22,229 nucleotides of DNA, taken from positions 1 to 22,229 of the forward strand of contig CANGRP010000009.1 of assembly GCA_947456005.1 (NCBI GenBank), in the 5' to 3' direction. Positions 7,738 through 14,991 of the stretch are shown here, one piece after another (the first letter of the stretch is position 1; each line of letters starts with the position of its first letter). The DNA is from Caulobacteraceae bacterium. GTDB taxonomy: Bacteria > Pseudomonadota > Alphaproteobacteria > Caulobacterales > Caulobacteraceae. The translations under genes were made by a program, and so were the position numbers. The notes beneath the pieces were generated by a model. It did not search any database, was not told the origin of the DNA, and was given only the letters and a program-made list of their open reading frames with translations.

Positions 7738-8750
7738 CAGTCCTTGCCGTAGAAGGAGGTCCAGATATCGGCCCGGCCCGAAAGGGCGTCCTGGACCGTG
7801 ACTTCAGGCCACCCGACCTTGGACCCCTCGGAAGCCTTCCAGGCCAGGCCCACGAAGTCCCTGAGGGCGCCGGCGCCGTGACCAAGTCGCTCGCCGGCGA
7901 AGGCGGCGCCCCGGGGATCCCCAGCGGCGAGACCGCCCGCCTTTTCCAGTTGGTAGAGCGCCGGGACCTCTCTCCAGCCCACGGCCAGATAGGCCGCAAT
8001 GCGGGCCTCCAGCCCGCCCGTCTCAGGCGCAGGAGACGGCATGGCGCGGCGCACATTCGCCAGCCTCACGCCCGCCGCGACCAGTTCGCCCTCGAACCGG
8101 GAGTGAATCCGCTCGCGGGTGAACCCCTCGGGGTTCGGGCCCTCCGCCCAACCATTGTAGTGGTGGGTTACGTGCAAGGGTTGCGAGCCATCGGCGACAT
8201 AGTGCGAGAGCCGGCCGATGGTCTGGAGGACAAGGGCTTCCCGACGCCGAAGGTCAGCCCGGAACCAGGCCTTGCGATCAGGTTTGCGCTCGGTCTTCAC
8301 GGCATGGTCGAGGACCCGCCACATGGCGAAGTCCTTGGTGAGCTGCTGCTGGGTCTCCAGGATCGAGTAATAGAGCCAGCCCGCCTTCCAGGCGTTGGTC
8401 CCCGCTGCGCGCAGGAGGGTCTCGTAGGCCTCCCGGTCAGGGGGCATGGCGTCAAGGCGGGGCCCGCCCATCGCCGTTCCATCGTCCAGAACGTCCAGGA
8501 AGTGGCCTGCATCGAGGGCCACGCCGTGCGCACGGCCGGATCCCTTCGACCTGTCGAGTTCGCGGGAAAGCTCGCCCACGTCGGCGATGGCGGCGGGGCT
8601 GCGGAGGAAGGCCGGAAGATCGGGCGGCAGGGACTCCATGGCCGCCACCCCCACCATCCGGTGGCCTGACGCACCCCAGGCCTGGGCAGGGTTCGGCCCG
8701 GCAAATGTCAGGGCCAGCAGGGCGAGGACGGTAGCGACGCGACGGGTCAC
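7737..8750 (-). CDS. S1/P1 nuclease family protein, secreted
   Basis: Zinc-dependent nuclease of the S1/P1 family, predicted to act in the periplasm or outside the cell on single-stranded nucleic acid and 3'-nucleotides. The 337-residue precursor has a signal peptide with probable cleavage after AQA at residue 24, exposing Trp25 as the mature N-terminus. This is a hallmark of the family, because that Trp and His30 (mature residues 1 and 6) bind zinc. Further expected ligands lie at His83 (HFLD), at His183, Asp187 and His193 in HYVADGSQPLH, and at His216 (RIHSRFE). The start is a GTG overlapping the stop of the upstream GST gene (GTGA). Its place in an operon with a GST, a Nudix hydrolase and folD is odd for a secreted nuclease. 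Confidence 0.9.
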   Translation of the reverse strand: MTRRVATVLALLALTFAGPNPAQAWGASGHRMVGVAAMESLPPDLPAFLRSPAAIADVGELSRELDRSKGSGRAHGVALDAGHFLDVLDDGTAMGGPRLDAMPPDREAYETLLRAAGTNAWKAGWLYYSILETQQQLTKDFAMWRVLDHAVKTERKPDRKAWFRADLRRREALVLQTIGRLSHYVADGSQPLHVTHHYNGWAEGPNPEGFTRERIHSRFEGELVAAGVRLANVRRAMPSPAPETGGLEARIAAYLAVGWREVPALYQLEKAGGLAAGDPRGAAFAGERLGHGAGALRDFVGLAWKASEGSKVGWPEVTVQDALSGRADIWTSFYGKD

Positions 8751-9346
8751 GAAGAAACTCCGGGGGCGGAAAGGCCGAGAAGAGCCTCACACCGGGAGAT
8801 CCAGCCGGAGACTGAGGGCCGGGACTGCAGGGACAGACCGGCTTCGGGTGCGAAGCGGGTGTAGGGGACCAGGGCCATGTCCGCCAGGCTGAACGCTTCG
8901 CCGACCAGCCAGTCACGCCCCTGCAGGGCGGATTCCAGGTGATCCAACGCCCCCTCGGCCCGCCGGACCAGGTCGGGATCGAGGGTTTCGGGGCTCCGCC
9001 CCAGGTAGCGGACCTGGAACCGGGCCACCGCCACATAGGGTTCATGGCTGTACTGTTCCCAGAACATCCACTCCAGAACCCGGGACTCCAGATAGGGATC
9101 GACGGGGATGAGGTCGGATCCCCGGCCAAGGTGCAGGAGGATGGCGTTGGACTGGGCGAGAGGCCGCCCGTCATCGAGGACGACCAGGGGGACCTGGCCC
9201 GCGGGATTCAAGGCCAGGAAGGCGGGGGTCCGGGTCTCGCCCTTCAGTACGCCGGTCTCGACCCAGTCGTAGGCAAGACCCAGGTGATCGGCGGTCCATT
9301 TCACCTTCAGGCAGTTGCCTGAGATCGAGTCGCCGAAGATCTTCAT
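8747..9346 (-). CDS. Glutathione S-transferase family protein
   Basis: A 199-residue cytosolic GST. The thioredoxin-like N-terminal half (about 1-75) has the NPAGQVPLVVLDDGRPLAQS region, with the cis-Pro of the VPL turn and the glutathione-binding Gln-Ser (SNAILLHL follows). The helical C-terminal half includes the SLADMALVPYTR N-capping segment (about 154-165). The first strand MKIFGDSISGNC contains Ser7 and Ser9 as candidate activating residues. The start was placed at the ATG at 9346 because the fold begins directly there; the frame is open to 9592, but the added residues are low-complexity Arg/Ala and overlap the divergent promoter region. It is the first gene of the minus-strand operon and overlaps the nuclease GTG start by 4 bases. 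The electrophile substrate is unknown. Confidence 0.9.
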   Translation of the reverse strand: MKIFGDSISGNCLKVKWTADHLGLAYDWVETGVLKGETRTPAFLALNPAGQVPLVVLDDGRPLAQSNAILLHLGRGSDLIPVDPYLESRVLEWMFWEQYSHEPYVAVARFQVRYLGRSPETLDPDLVRRAEGALDHLESALQGRDWLVGEAFSLADMALVPYTRFAPEAGLSLQSRPSVSGWISRCEALLGLSAPGVSS

Positions 9347-9437
9347 GGACGCGCTCCTGCCAGCCGTTGGTTGCCCCGGCGAGAGTCCCTCGTTAAAAGT
9401 CCCCCGACGACAGATCAACGACGAAGGAGGAGACGTC

Positions 9438-9926
9438 ATGCGACGCCGCCTCGCCGCCTTGGCCGCCCTCACCGCCTGCCTTACCGCCGTACCGGCCGCC
9501 GCCAGCCCGCAGGCCGCCCCCGACCCGATCGGCGATCTCCTGCTGGGCGCCCTCACCGGGGCCGTCCCGGGCTCGCCACAGTTCCGGCTCAAGGCGTCTC
9601 TCTATCATGTCGGCGCCCGCGGCGTCGGAGTCCTGGACTCCCTCGGCTGCCGGGTCGTGGCCATGCGGACGGCGGCGATCGACACCCGGGTGATCCCCCG
9701 GCGGACAGTGCTCTTCATCGAGGAGACCGTGGGCCTGAGGATGCCCGATGGCCGCGTCCACGACGGCTATTGGTACGCCTCGGACACCGGCGGCGCCATC
9801 AAGGGCCAGAGGATCGACCTGTTCACCGGTTCCGGATCGTCGTCCATGAAGCCTCTGATGAGGCTGAACATGTCCCATCTGACCGTCAGCAAGGTGGGTC
9901 AGTTCCAGGGCTGCCCGCCGGCCTGA
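9438..9926 (+). CDS. Small secreted 3D-domain protein
   Basis: A 162-residue exported protein with a signal peptide (about residues 1-22, cleavage near AAA|S). The C-terminal half is a 3D domain, named for three conserved aspartates, found in MltA-type lytic transglycosylases and Firmicutes Sps/YuiC proteins. The three are visible as Asp82 (AIDTRVIP), Asp116 (ASDTGGAIKG) and Asp127 (RIDLF). No second, peptidoglycan-binding or MltA-type domain is present, so it is either a minimal wall-lytic enzyme or a non-catalytic relative. Cys71 and Cys159 could form a disulfide. The start is supported by a strong AAGGAGGAG site 6 bases before the ATG. Its TGA directly abuts the convergent fpr stop. Confidence 0.8.
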   Translation: MRRRLAALAALTACLTAVPAAASPQAAPDPIGDLLLGALTGAVPGSPQFRLKASLYHVGARGVGVLDSLGCRVVAMRTAAIDTRVIPRRTVLFIEETVGLRMPDGRVHDGYWYASDTGGAIKGQRIDLFTGSGSSSMKPLMRLNMSHLTVSKVGQFQGCPPA

Positions 9927-10733
9927 TCAGCTTTCGACGAAGGCCCGCTCGAGCACATAGTCCCCGGGTTGCGAGAGGGAGCCCTCCACGAAGCCACGCG
10001 CCTCGAGGAGCGGCTTCAGATCGGCGAGGACGGAGGGGCCTCCGCAGAGCATCAGCCTGTCCACCGCCGGATCGAGGTCCGGAAGGCCCAGGTCGCGGCA
10101 CATCTGGCCCGACGCGATGAGATCGGTGATCCGGCCCTGGGTGGGGAACGGCTCGCGGGTGACGGTGGGATAGTACTTCAGCTTAGGCGCCACCATCTCC
10201 CCGAGGATCTCGTCATTGGGAAGCTCGCGTTCAAAGAGGTCCCGATAGTTGAGATCCGCGACCTGGCGCACCGTATGGGTCACCACGATGGTCTCGAAGT
10301 GGTCGTAGACATCCGGATCCCGGGCCAGGGAGAGCCAGGGCGCCAGGCCGGTTCCCGTCCCCAGCATGTAGAGGCGCCGGCCTGGCTTCAGGCCATCGAT
10401 GACAAGGGTCCCCGTCGGCTTGCGTCCCACCAGGACGGTCTGGCCCACCTCGATATTGCAGAGCCGGGAGGTCAGCGGGCCATTCGGCGCCTTGATCGAA
10501 TAGAACTCCAGTTCCTCGTGCCAGGAGGGACTGGCGATGGAATAGGCCCGCACCAGGGGCTTTCCGTCGACCATGAGCCCGACCATGACGAATTGTCCGC
10601 TCTGGAAGCGGAAGGATGGATCCCGGGTGGTCCGGAAGGAGAAGAGCCTGTCGGTCCAGTGCTGGACCCAGGTCACGGTCTCCTCGGCGAAGGCGCCGGA
10701 CTTCTTGGCGGGCGCGGCGGCGGTCTCAGTCAC
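9927..10733 (-). CDS. fpr: Ferredoxin/flavodoxin--NADP+ reductase
   Basis: FAD flavoprotein moving electrons between NADPH and ferredoxin or flavodoxin, 268 residues. The FAD-binding RAYSIAS motif is at 62-68, the NADP-binding GTGTGLAPW at 125-133, and the C-terminus YVLERAFVES matches the bacterial subclass whose terminal residues stack on the flavin. The start is a GTG 24 bases after the cysH stop, on the same strand, so it is probably the last gene of the sulfate-assimilation operon. As no CysJ flavoprotein is encoded here, it is a good candidate for feeding electrons via a ferredoxin to the CysI-type sulfite reductase; this role is inference. Confidence 0.92.
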   Translation of the reverse strand: MTETAAAPAKKSGAFAEETVTWVQHWTDRLFSFRTTRDPSFRFQSGQFVMVGLMVDGKPLVRAYSIASPSWHEELEFYSIKAPNGPLTSRLCNIEVGQTVLVGRKPTGTLVIDGLKPGRRLYMLGTGTGLAPWLSLARDPDVYDHFETIVVTHTVRQVADLNYRDLFERELPNDEILGEMVAPKLKYYPTVTREPFPTQGRITDLIASGQMCRDLGLPDLDPAVDRLMLCGGPSVLADLKPLLEARGFVEGSLSQPGDYVLERAFVES

Positions 10734-10757
10734 TTGAACAATCCAGACTGGAAGGGG

Positions 10758-11495
10758 TCAGATATCGCCGCCGAGGTCGTTCACGGCCCCGGGCGTGCGC
10801 GCGATGTGTATCCCGCATTCGGTCTTCTCGGAACCCGCCCAGCGTCCGGCCCGGACATCCTGGCCTTCCTCCACCGGCTGGGTGCAGGGCCAGCATCCCA
10901 GGGAGGGATAGCCCTGCTCGACCAGGGGATGGGCTGGCAGGTCGTGGCGGTCCATGTAGGCGTTGAGGGCGGACTTGTCCCAGTTGGCGAGGGGATTGAA
11001 CTTGATGCGCCCGTCGGTGCGCTCCACCACGGGCAGGGCCATACGGTCACCGCCATGAAAGCGCTTGCGACCGGTGATCCAGGCCTCGAAACCTTCCAGG
11101 CCCCGGTCCAATGGCAGGACCTTGCGAACCTCGCAGCAGCCGTCGGTGCTCGTTCGCCAGAGATCCCCCTTGGGATCGGCGGTCGCGAGGTCGGCGAAGG
11201 CTGGCCTGAGGTCCCGGACTCCGGTCAGGCCAAGACGCGCCGCCAGGTTGCGTCGGTAGTCCAGGGTCTGGGCGAAGAGCATGCCGGTGTCGAGGAACAG
11301 GATCGGCAGGTCCGAGCGGACCTGCGCGACCATGTGCAGGAGGACGGCGGACTCGGCGCCAAAGGACGACACCAGGGCGAGGCCCTCGGGAAAGAGCTCT
11401 GTCGCCCGGGCCAGGATGACCTCCGGCTCGGCATGTCTCAGCTCGGAGTTGAGCCGGATTTCCAGGTCAGGAAGTTCTGCAGGGTCGTAGGCCAT
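10758..11495 (-). CDS. cysH: Adenylyl-sulfate / phosphoadenylyl-sulfate reductase (iron-sulfur type)
   Basis: Reduces activated sulfate to sulfite using thioredoxin. The 245-residue protein has the PP-loop-like SSFGAESAV (43-51) and the C-terminal catalytic KTECGIH with Cys227. It also carries the paired cysteines Cys120-Cys121 and Cys201-x2-Cys204, which bind a [4Fe-4S] cluster in assimilatory reductases that prefer adenylyl sulfate (APS) over PAPS. APS specificity is therefore likely, so a CysC kinase may not be needed. The start is the ATG at 11495, one base after the DUF934 stop; the frame is open upstream to 11801 but that part is the DUF934 gene in another frame. ATP sulfurylase genes are not in the window. 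Confidence 0.94.
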   Translation of the reverse strand: MAYDPAELPDLEIRLNSELRHAEPEVILARATELFPEGLALVSSFGAESAVLLHMVAQVRSDLPILFLDTGMLFAQTLDYRRNLAARLGLTGVRDLRPAFADLATADPKGDLWRTSTDGCCEVRKVLPLDRGLEGFEAWITGRKRFHGGDRMALPVVERTDGRIKFNPLANWDKSALNAYMDRHDLPAHPLVEQGYPSLGCWPCTQPVEEGQDVRAGRWAGSEKTECGIHIARTPGAVNDLGGDI

Positions 11496-11496
11496 T

Positions 11497-12003
11497 TCAC
11501 TCCCCCTGACGTTCGACGAAGGCCGGTGCGCGGGCATCGGCGGCCCTCTGGTAGACATGGCTGTGCCGGCCCGCAGCCTCCGCCCAGGTCGATGCCGTGG
11601 AGCCATCCGCCGGGACGAAGGCGTCGAAGCCGCAACGGACCATGAAGCCGGCCTGGTCCCTGAGGACATCGCCGACGGCGCGGATCTCTCCCCTGAACCC
11701 CAGGCGGGTGCGCAGGAGCCGCGCCGAGGTGAAGGGACGGCCATCCCTGAACTTGGGAAAGGCGAGCGCCACGAGAGCGACCCCGGCGAGGCGCCCCTCA
11801 AGGTCCTCGATCTCGTCCTCCGGCTCGAGCCGCACCCCGAGGCGGCCGTGAGACCTCGCCGCCAAGGCCTCGCCCCCGCCCTTGAGGCGAGAGGCGCTGA
11901 CGAGGATGTCGCCGCCCGGGTCCGGGGCCTCGTCCTCGATCGCGACGAAGGTGTCCTCCACCTCCTCGAAGGCCCCGCCCGCTGACCTAATGAGCTTCGG
12001 CAT
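11497..12003 (-). CDS. DUF934 family protein of the sulfite-reductase operon
   Basis: A 168-residue protein of unknown biochemical function in the DUF934 family, regularly found between sulfite/nitrite reductase and cysH genes in proteobacteria. The conserved core lies at about residues 75-130 and includes AFPKFRDGRPFTSARLLR (81-98), the GEIRAVGDVLRDQ run (105-117) and CGFDAF (124-129). It has no signal peptide, membrane span or metal-cluster cysteines; Cys124 is the only cysteine. The ATG at 12003 lies inside the end of cysI (17-base overlap), which implies translational coupling; an upstream in-frame extension to 12111 is a shadow of cysI. A role as an accessory or assembly factor for sulfite reduction is suggested by context only. 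Confidence 0.88.
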   Translation of the reverse strand: MPKLIRSAGGAFEEVEDTFVAIEDEAPDPGGDILVSASRLKGGGEALAARSHGRLGVRLEPEDEIEDLEGRLAGVALVALAFPKFRDGRPFTSARLLRTRLGFRGEIRAVGDVLRDQAGFMVRCGFDAFVPADGSTASTWAEAAGRHSHVYQRAADARAPAFVERQGE

Positions 12004-13639
12004 AGACGGCCTCCTTGAAGGGGGCGTCGCCGGTGCGGCGCAGGGTGTCCAGGAAGCGTTCGCCTTCCCTGCGTTCCCGCAGGTAGGCGTCGACGATCGC
12101 CTCGACCGCATCGGTCACCCGGTCGATCGGCAGCGCCGGCCCGAGCATCTTGCCGACGGCGGCGTCCTCCGCCCCGGAGCCGCCCAGGGTGAGCTGGTAG
12201 AACTCCTCACCCTTCTTATCGACACCGAGTATGCCGATATGGCCCACATGGTGGTGGCCGCAGGCGTTGATGCAGCCTGAGATCTTGATCTTGAACTCTC
12301 CGATGGCCTCGGCTCGTTCCGGGGCCTCAAAGCGCCGGGCGATGTCCTGGGCCACGCAGATGGCCCGGGCGTTGGCGAGGGCGCAGTAGTCCAGGCCGGG
12401 GCAGGCGATGATGTCGCTGATCAGGTTGATGTTGGGCGTCGCAAGGCCAGCGGCGTCGAGGGCCTTCCAAACCTCGTGGACGTGTTCAAGCCGGACATGG
12501 GGAAGGACAAGGTTCTGCTCATGTGTGGAGCGGATGTCTCCCTGGCCGAACCGTTCCGCCAGGTCGGCCACCAGGTCCATCTGGTCGGCGGAAATGTCGC
12601 CGGGCGTCTCGCCGATCCCCTTCAGGGAGATGTCGACAATGCCGTAGCCGGGCCGGACATGGGCCTTCAGGTTGTTCCGAACGAAGCGGGCGAAGGCGGG
12701 TTCGGCGGCGCGCCGGGCCTCGAAGTCACCGGAGGCGGGATCAGCGACGAAGTCCGGATTGGTGAAGGCGGCGCCGATCCGGTCGATCTCGGCGCGCGGG
12801 AGATCGCCCTCAGGCCCGATCTTCTCCCATTCGGCCTCGACCTCGCGGGCGAAGGCCTCAGCCCCCAGAGCCGCCACGAGGATCTTGATCCTCGCCTTGT
12901 AGATGTTGTCCCGCCGTCCATGGCGGTTGTAGACCCGGAGGACCGCCTCCAGGTAGGAGAACAGGCGGTCTGAAGGCAGGTAGGCCCGGATGGTGGGCCC
13001 CACATATGGGGTGCGGCCCATGCCGCCGCCGACGATCACCTCGAACCCGGTCTCTCCGTCCCGCCCGCGCCGCAGCAGCAGACCAATGTCATGGACCTTC
13101 GCCGCCGTCCGGTCGTGCGGCGAGGCGGTGACGGCGATCTTGAACTTCCGCGGCAGGAAGGAGAACTCTGGATGCAGGCTCGACCACTGGCGGATGGCCT
13201 CGCACCAGACCCGGGGATCCTCAAGTTCGTCGGCGGCCGCGCCGGCGTAGGGGTCGGCGGTGACGTTGCGGATGCAGTTGCCGCTGGTCTGGATGGCGTG
13301 GAGATCCACTGCGGCCAGGGCGTCCAGGATGTCGGGGGCGTCCGCCAGCTTCACCCAGTTGAACTGGATGTTGGTGCGCGTCGTGAAGTGCCCATACCCC
13401 CGGTCGAACCGCCGGGCGATATCCGCCAGGGCCCGCATCTGCAGGGGGCTGAGAGACCCGTAGGGCACAGCCACCCGGAGCATGTAGGCGTGAAGCTGCA
13501 GGTACAGGCCGTTCATGAGCCGCAGCGGCTTGAACTGGTCCTCGGTCAGCTCGCCCGCCAGGCGTCGGCGCACCTGGTCCCGGAACTCAGCGGTACGGTC
13601 GGCCAGAACCGCGCGATCGATGGCGTCGTAGCGATACAT
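11987..13639 (-). CDS. cysI: Sulfite (nitrite/sulfite) reductase hemoprotein
   Basis: Siroheme/[4Fe-4S] enzyme that reduces sulfite to sulfide with six electrons, 550 residues. Two ferredoxin-like repeats (about 45-110 and 330-395) each precede a sulfite/nitrite-reductase domain. The cluster and siroheme ligands are Cys413-x5-Cys419 (ACPGLDYCA) and Cys456-x3-Cys460 (GCINACGHHH). Anion- and siroheme-binding basic residues are seen at TTRTN (Arg88), CIRNV (Arg124) and RKFKIA (165-169). A strong AGGAGG site precedes the ATG by 6 bases. Nitrite reductase activity cannot be excluded by sequence, but cysH, cobA and the absence of nitrate genes favour sulfite. The electron donor is probably ferredoxin via the fpr product. 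Confidence 0.94.
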   Translation of the reverse strand: MYRYDAIDRAVLADRTAEFRDQVRRRLAGELTEDQFKPLRLMNGLYLQLHAYMLRVAVPYGSLSPLQMRALADIARRFDRGYGHFTTRTNIQFNWVKLADAPDILDALAAVDLHAIQTSGNCIRNVTADPYAGAAADELEDPRVWCEAIRQWSSLHPEFSFLPRKFKIAVTASPHDRTAAKVHDIGLLLRRGRDGETGFEVIVGGGMGRTPYVGPTIRAYLPSDRLFSYLEAVLRVYNRHGRRDNIYKARIKILVAALGAEAFAREVEAEWEKIGPEGDLPRAEIDRIGAAFTNPDFVADPASGDFEARRAAEPAFARFVRNNLKAHVRPGYGIVDISLKGIGETPGDISADQMDLVADLAERFGQGDIRSTHEQNLVLPHVRLEHVHEVWKALDAAGLATPNINLISDIIACPGLDYCALANARAICVAQDIARRFEAPERAEAIGEFKIKISGCINACGHHHVGHIGILGVDKKGEEFYQLTLGGSGAEDAAVGKMLGPALPIDRVTDAVEAIVDAYLRERREGERFLDTLRRTGDAPFKEAVYAEAH

Positions 13640-13647
13640 TCGCCCTC

Positions 13648-14007
13648 CTACTTGCGCCGGATCAGGTTGACGCGGCCGGAGGACCGCGCGGCGCCGTGCG
13701 CCTGCCGGAGCGCCTCGACAGCGCCGCCGCCTTCAGCCTGCTTGCCATGCAATTCGTGATTGGTCGGACCCAGGGCTCGGATGCGTTCGCGGTAGCTGAC
13801 GGGGGCCCAGAAACCCGCGCTGTCGACGAGGTCGATCAGGTAGGGGTCGATGACCACCGTCCTCTGGGTGCGGGCGGACGCTTCCGCCTCGCCAGCTCCG
13901 GCCTCGTCAGAGAAGATCTGGGCCTCGGACAGGCGCTCGACCCAGGCTCCGTCCTTCCAGAACACGACCTCCCCATCGCTGAGACGGTTTGCGGTGAGCG
14001 CCTTCAT
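13648..14007 (-). CDS. DUF2849 family protein of the sulfite-reductase operon
   Basis: A 119-residue protein of the DUF2849 family, known from alphaproteobacterial sulfate-assimilation operons directly before the sulfite reductase. Its function is not established. The sequence opens MKALTANRLSDGEVVFW and contains an aromatic-rich GAWVERLSEAQIF segment (about 21-33), an RTVVIDPYLIDLVD region (about 48-61) and SYRERIRALGPTNHEL (about 71-86), followed by a basic low-complexity tail. No transmembrane segment or cysteine is visible. The ATG overlaps the cobA stop (ATGA), and cysI begins 8 bases downstream with its ribosome-binding site running into this gene's end. The tight placement suggests a role with CysI or siroheme, which is inference. 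Confidence 0.87.
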   Translation of the reverse strand: MKALTANRLSDGEVVFWKDGAWVERLSEAQIFSDEAGAGEAEASARTQRTVVIDPYLIDLVDSAGFWAPVSYRERIRALGPTNHELHGKQAEGGGAVEALRQAHGAARSSGRVNLIRRK

Positions 14008-14834
14008 GCCCGCTCCTCCCGAAGCTGAGTGGAGGGCGCCGGGCTGGCCAGGGCTGCGGACATGGCTTCCCCGACCACCAGCAGGGCGGGCCCGGAGTCC
14101 GACGCCGCCGCCTCGGCAAGGTCGCCCAGGCGGGTGGGGATGCGCCTTTCGTCGGGCCGGCTTGCACGGAAGACCACCAGGGCCGGGGTCGAGGGCGCGC
14201 GCCCCGCGGCGATCAGCCGGGCGGCGATCCGCCCGGCGGTGCTGACGCCCATGTAGATCACCACCGTGTGGTTGGCGCGGGCCAGGACCGGCCAGTCGAG
14301 GTCTGGCTCGGTCTCTCCGGCCGCATGGCCGGTGACGAAGGTGACCGCCTGGGCGGACTCCCTGTGGGTCAGGGGCGCCCCGGCGCTGGCGGAGGCGGCC
14401 AGGGCCGCGGTGACGCCCGGTACGACCTCGCAGTCGATCCCGGCCGCGCGGCACGCCTCCAGCTCCTCACCGCCCCGGCCGAAGATGAAGGGGTCCCCGC
14501 CCTTGAGCCGGACCACGATGAGACCCTCCCGGGCGAGGCCCACGAGGAGGCGGTTGATCTCGTCCTGCGCATAGGTATGGCGCGACTTGCGCTTGGCCAC
14601 GGAGATCCGTCGGGCGGCGGCGGGCGCCATGTCGAGAATCGCCGCCGGCACGAGGCCGTCATGGACCACGACGTCCGCCTCGCCAAGGACGCGGACCGCG
14701 CGGACGGTCATCAGGTCAGGATCGCCGGGACCTGCGCCCGTCAGCCAGACCTTGCCCGGCGCCAGTGAGGACCTGGCCCCGCCCTCCACAACGACAAGAT
14801 CTCGGCGCCGGGGTGCGGCTTTGCGGCCTGACAT
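14004..14834 (-). CDS. cobA: Uroporphyrinogen-III C-methyltransferase
   Basis: Transfers two methyl groups from S-adenosylmethionine to uroporphyrinogen III, giving precorrin-2 for siroheme (needed by CysI next door) and possibly cobalamin. The 276-residue protein shows the SUMT motifs VWLTGAGPGDPDLMTV (about 29-44), VVHDGLV (56-62), and RLKGGDPFIFGRGGEE (about 108-123), and the later THRESAQAVTFVTGH region. It lacks the N-terminal dehydrogenase/ferrochelatase domain of full CysG, so those steps must be encoded elsewhere. The ATG at 14834 is preferred; an in-frame GTG at 14891 would add 19 residues with no domain content. Neither has a strong ribosome-binding site. It is the first gene of the operon. 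Confidence 0.92.
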   Translation of the reverse strand: MSGRKAAPRRRDLVVVEGGARSSLAPGKVWLTGAGPGDPDLMTVRAVRVLGEADVVVHDGLVPAAILDMAPAAARRISVAKRKSRHTYAQDEINRLLVGLAREGLIVVRLKGGDPFIFGRGGEELEACRAAGIDCEVVPGVTAALAASASAGAPLTHRESAQAVTFVTGHAAGETEPDLDWPVLARANHTVVIYMGVSTAGRIAARLIAAGRAPSTPALVVFRASRPDERRIPTRLGDLAEAAASDSGPALLVVGEAMSAALASPAPSTQLREERA

Positions 14835-14922
14835 GACGGAAGCACACCCCTGGAAGCGGGGCCTGAACCCCGGACAAACGCTGACCCTCACTCCCGGAAA
14901 CGGCGGGACGCAGGGCGGAAGG

Positions 14923-14957
14923 CTTGCAAACTGAACGCACAGGGCTCAATTCGCAAG
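14923..14957. promoter_or_regulatory. Inverted-repeat operator candidate between cobA and the LysR gene
   Basis: CTTGCAAACTGA (14923-14934) and TCAATTCGCAAG (14946-14957) are inverted copies matching at 10 of 12 positions, both mismatches being transitions, with an 11-base spacer. The arm centres are 23 bases apart, about two helical turns. A second, overlapping pair, CTGAACGC (14931-14938) and GCGTTCAG (14976-14983), is perfect over 8 bases, and GCGTTCA recurs at 14997-15003, 21 bases after the second arm. Such dyads near divergent promoters are typical of LysR-type regulators. Binding is not shown. Confidence 0.45.
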
Positions 14958-14991
14958 TCGAGGACTTCTGCCTCAGCGTTCAGGAAATCTC

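Noticed and set aside
7725..8669. Plus-strand open frame (314 residues) opposite the S1/P1 nuclease
   Set aside because: No recognisable fold; the minus strand has a signal peptide and metal ligands.
9969..11645. Plus-strand open frame (558 residues) opposite fpr and cysH
   Set aside because: Antisense to two well-identified enzymes with intact catalytic motifs; it shows no domain of its own.
11496..11801. Upstream extension of the cysH frame
   Set aside because: It overlaps the DUF934 gene in another frame and adds basic low-complexity sequence; family length fits the ATG at 11495.
12408..12973. Plus-strand frames opposite cysI
   Set aside because: Several overlapping shadow frames with no motifs; the cysI siroheme and cluster ligands are on the other strand.
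14008..14454. Upstream extension of the DUF2849 frame into cobA
   Set aside because: Shadow of cobA; the DUF2849 fold begins at MKALTANR with ATGA coupling.
14835..14991. Cobalamin riboswitch upstream of cobA
   Set aside because: No B12-box-like sequence and only 157 bases shared with a divergent promoter, too short for the full aptamer.
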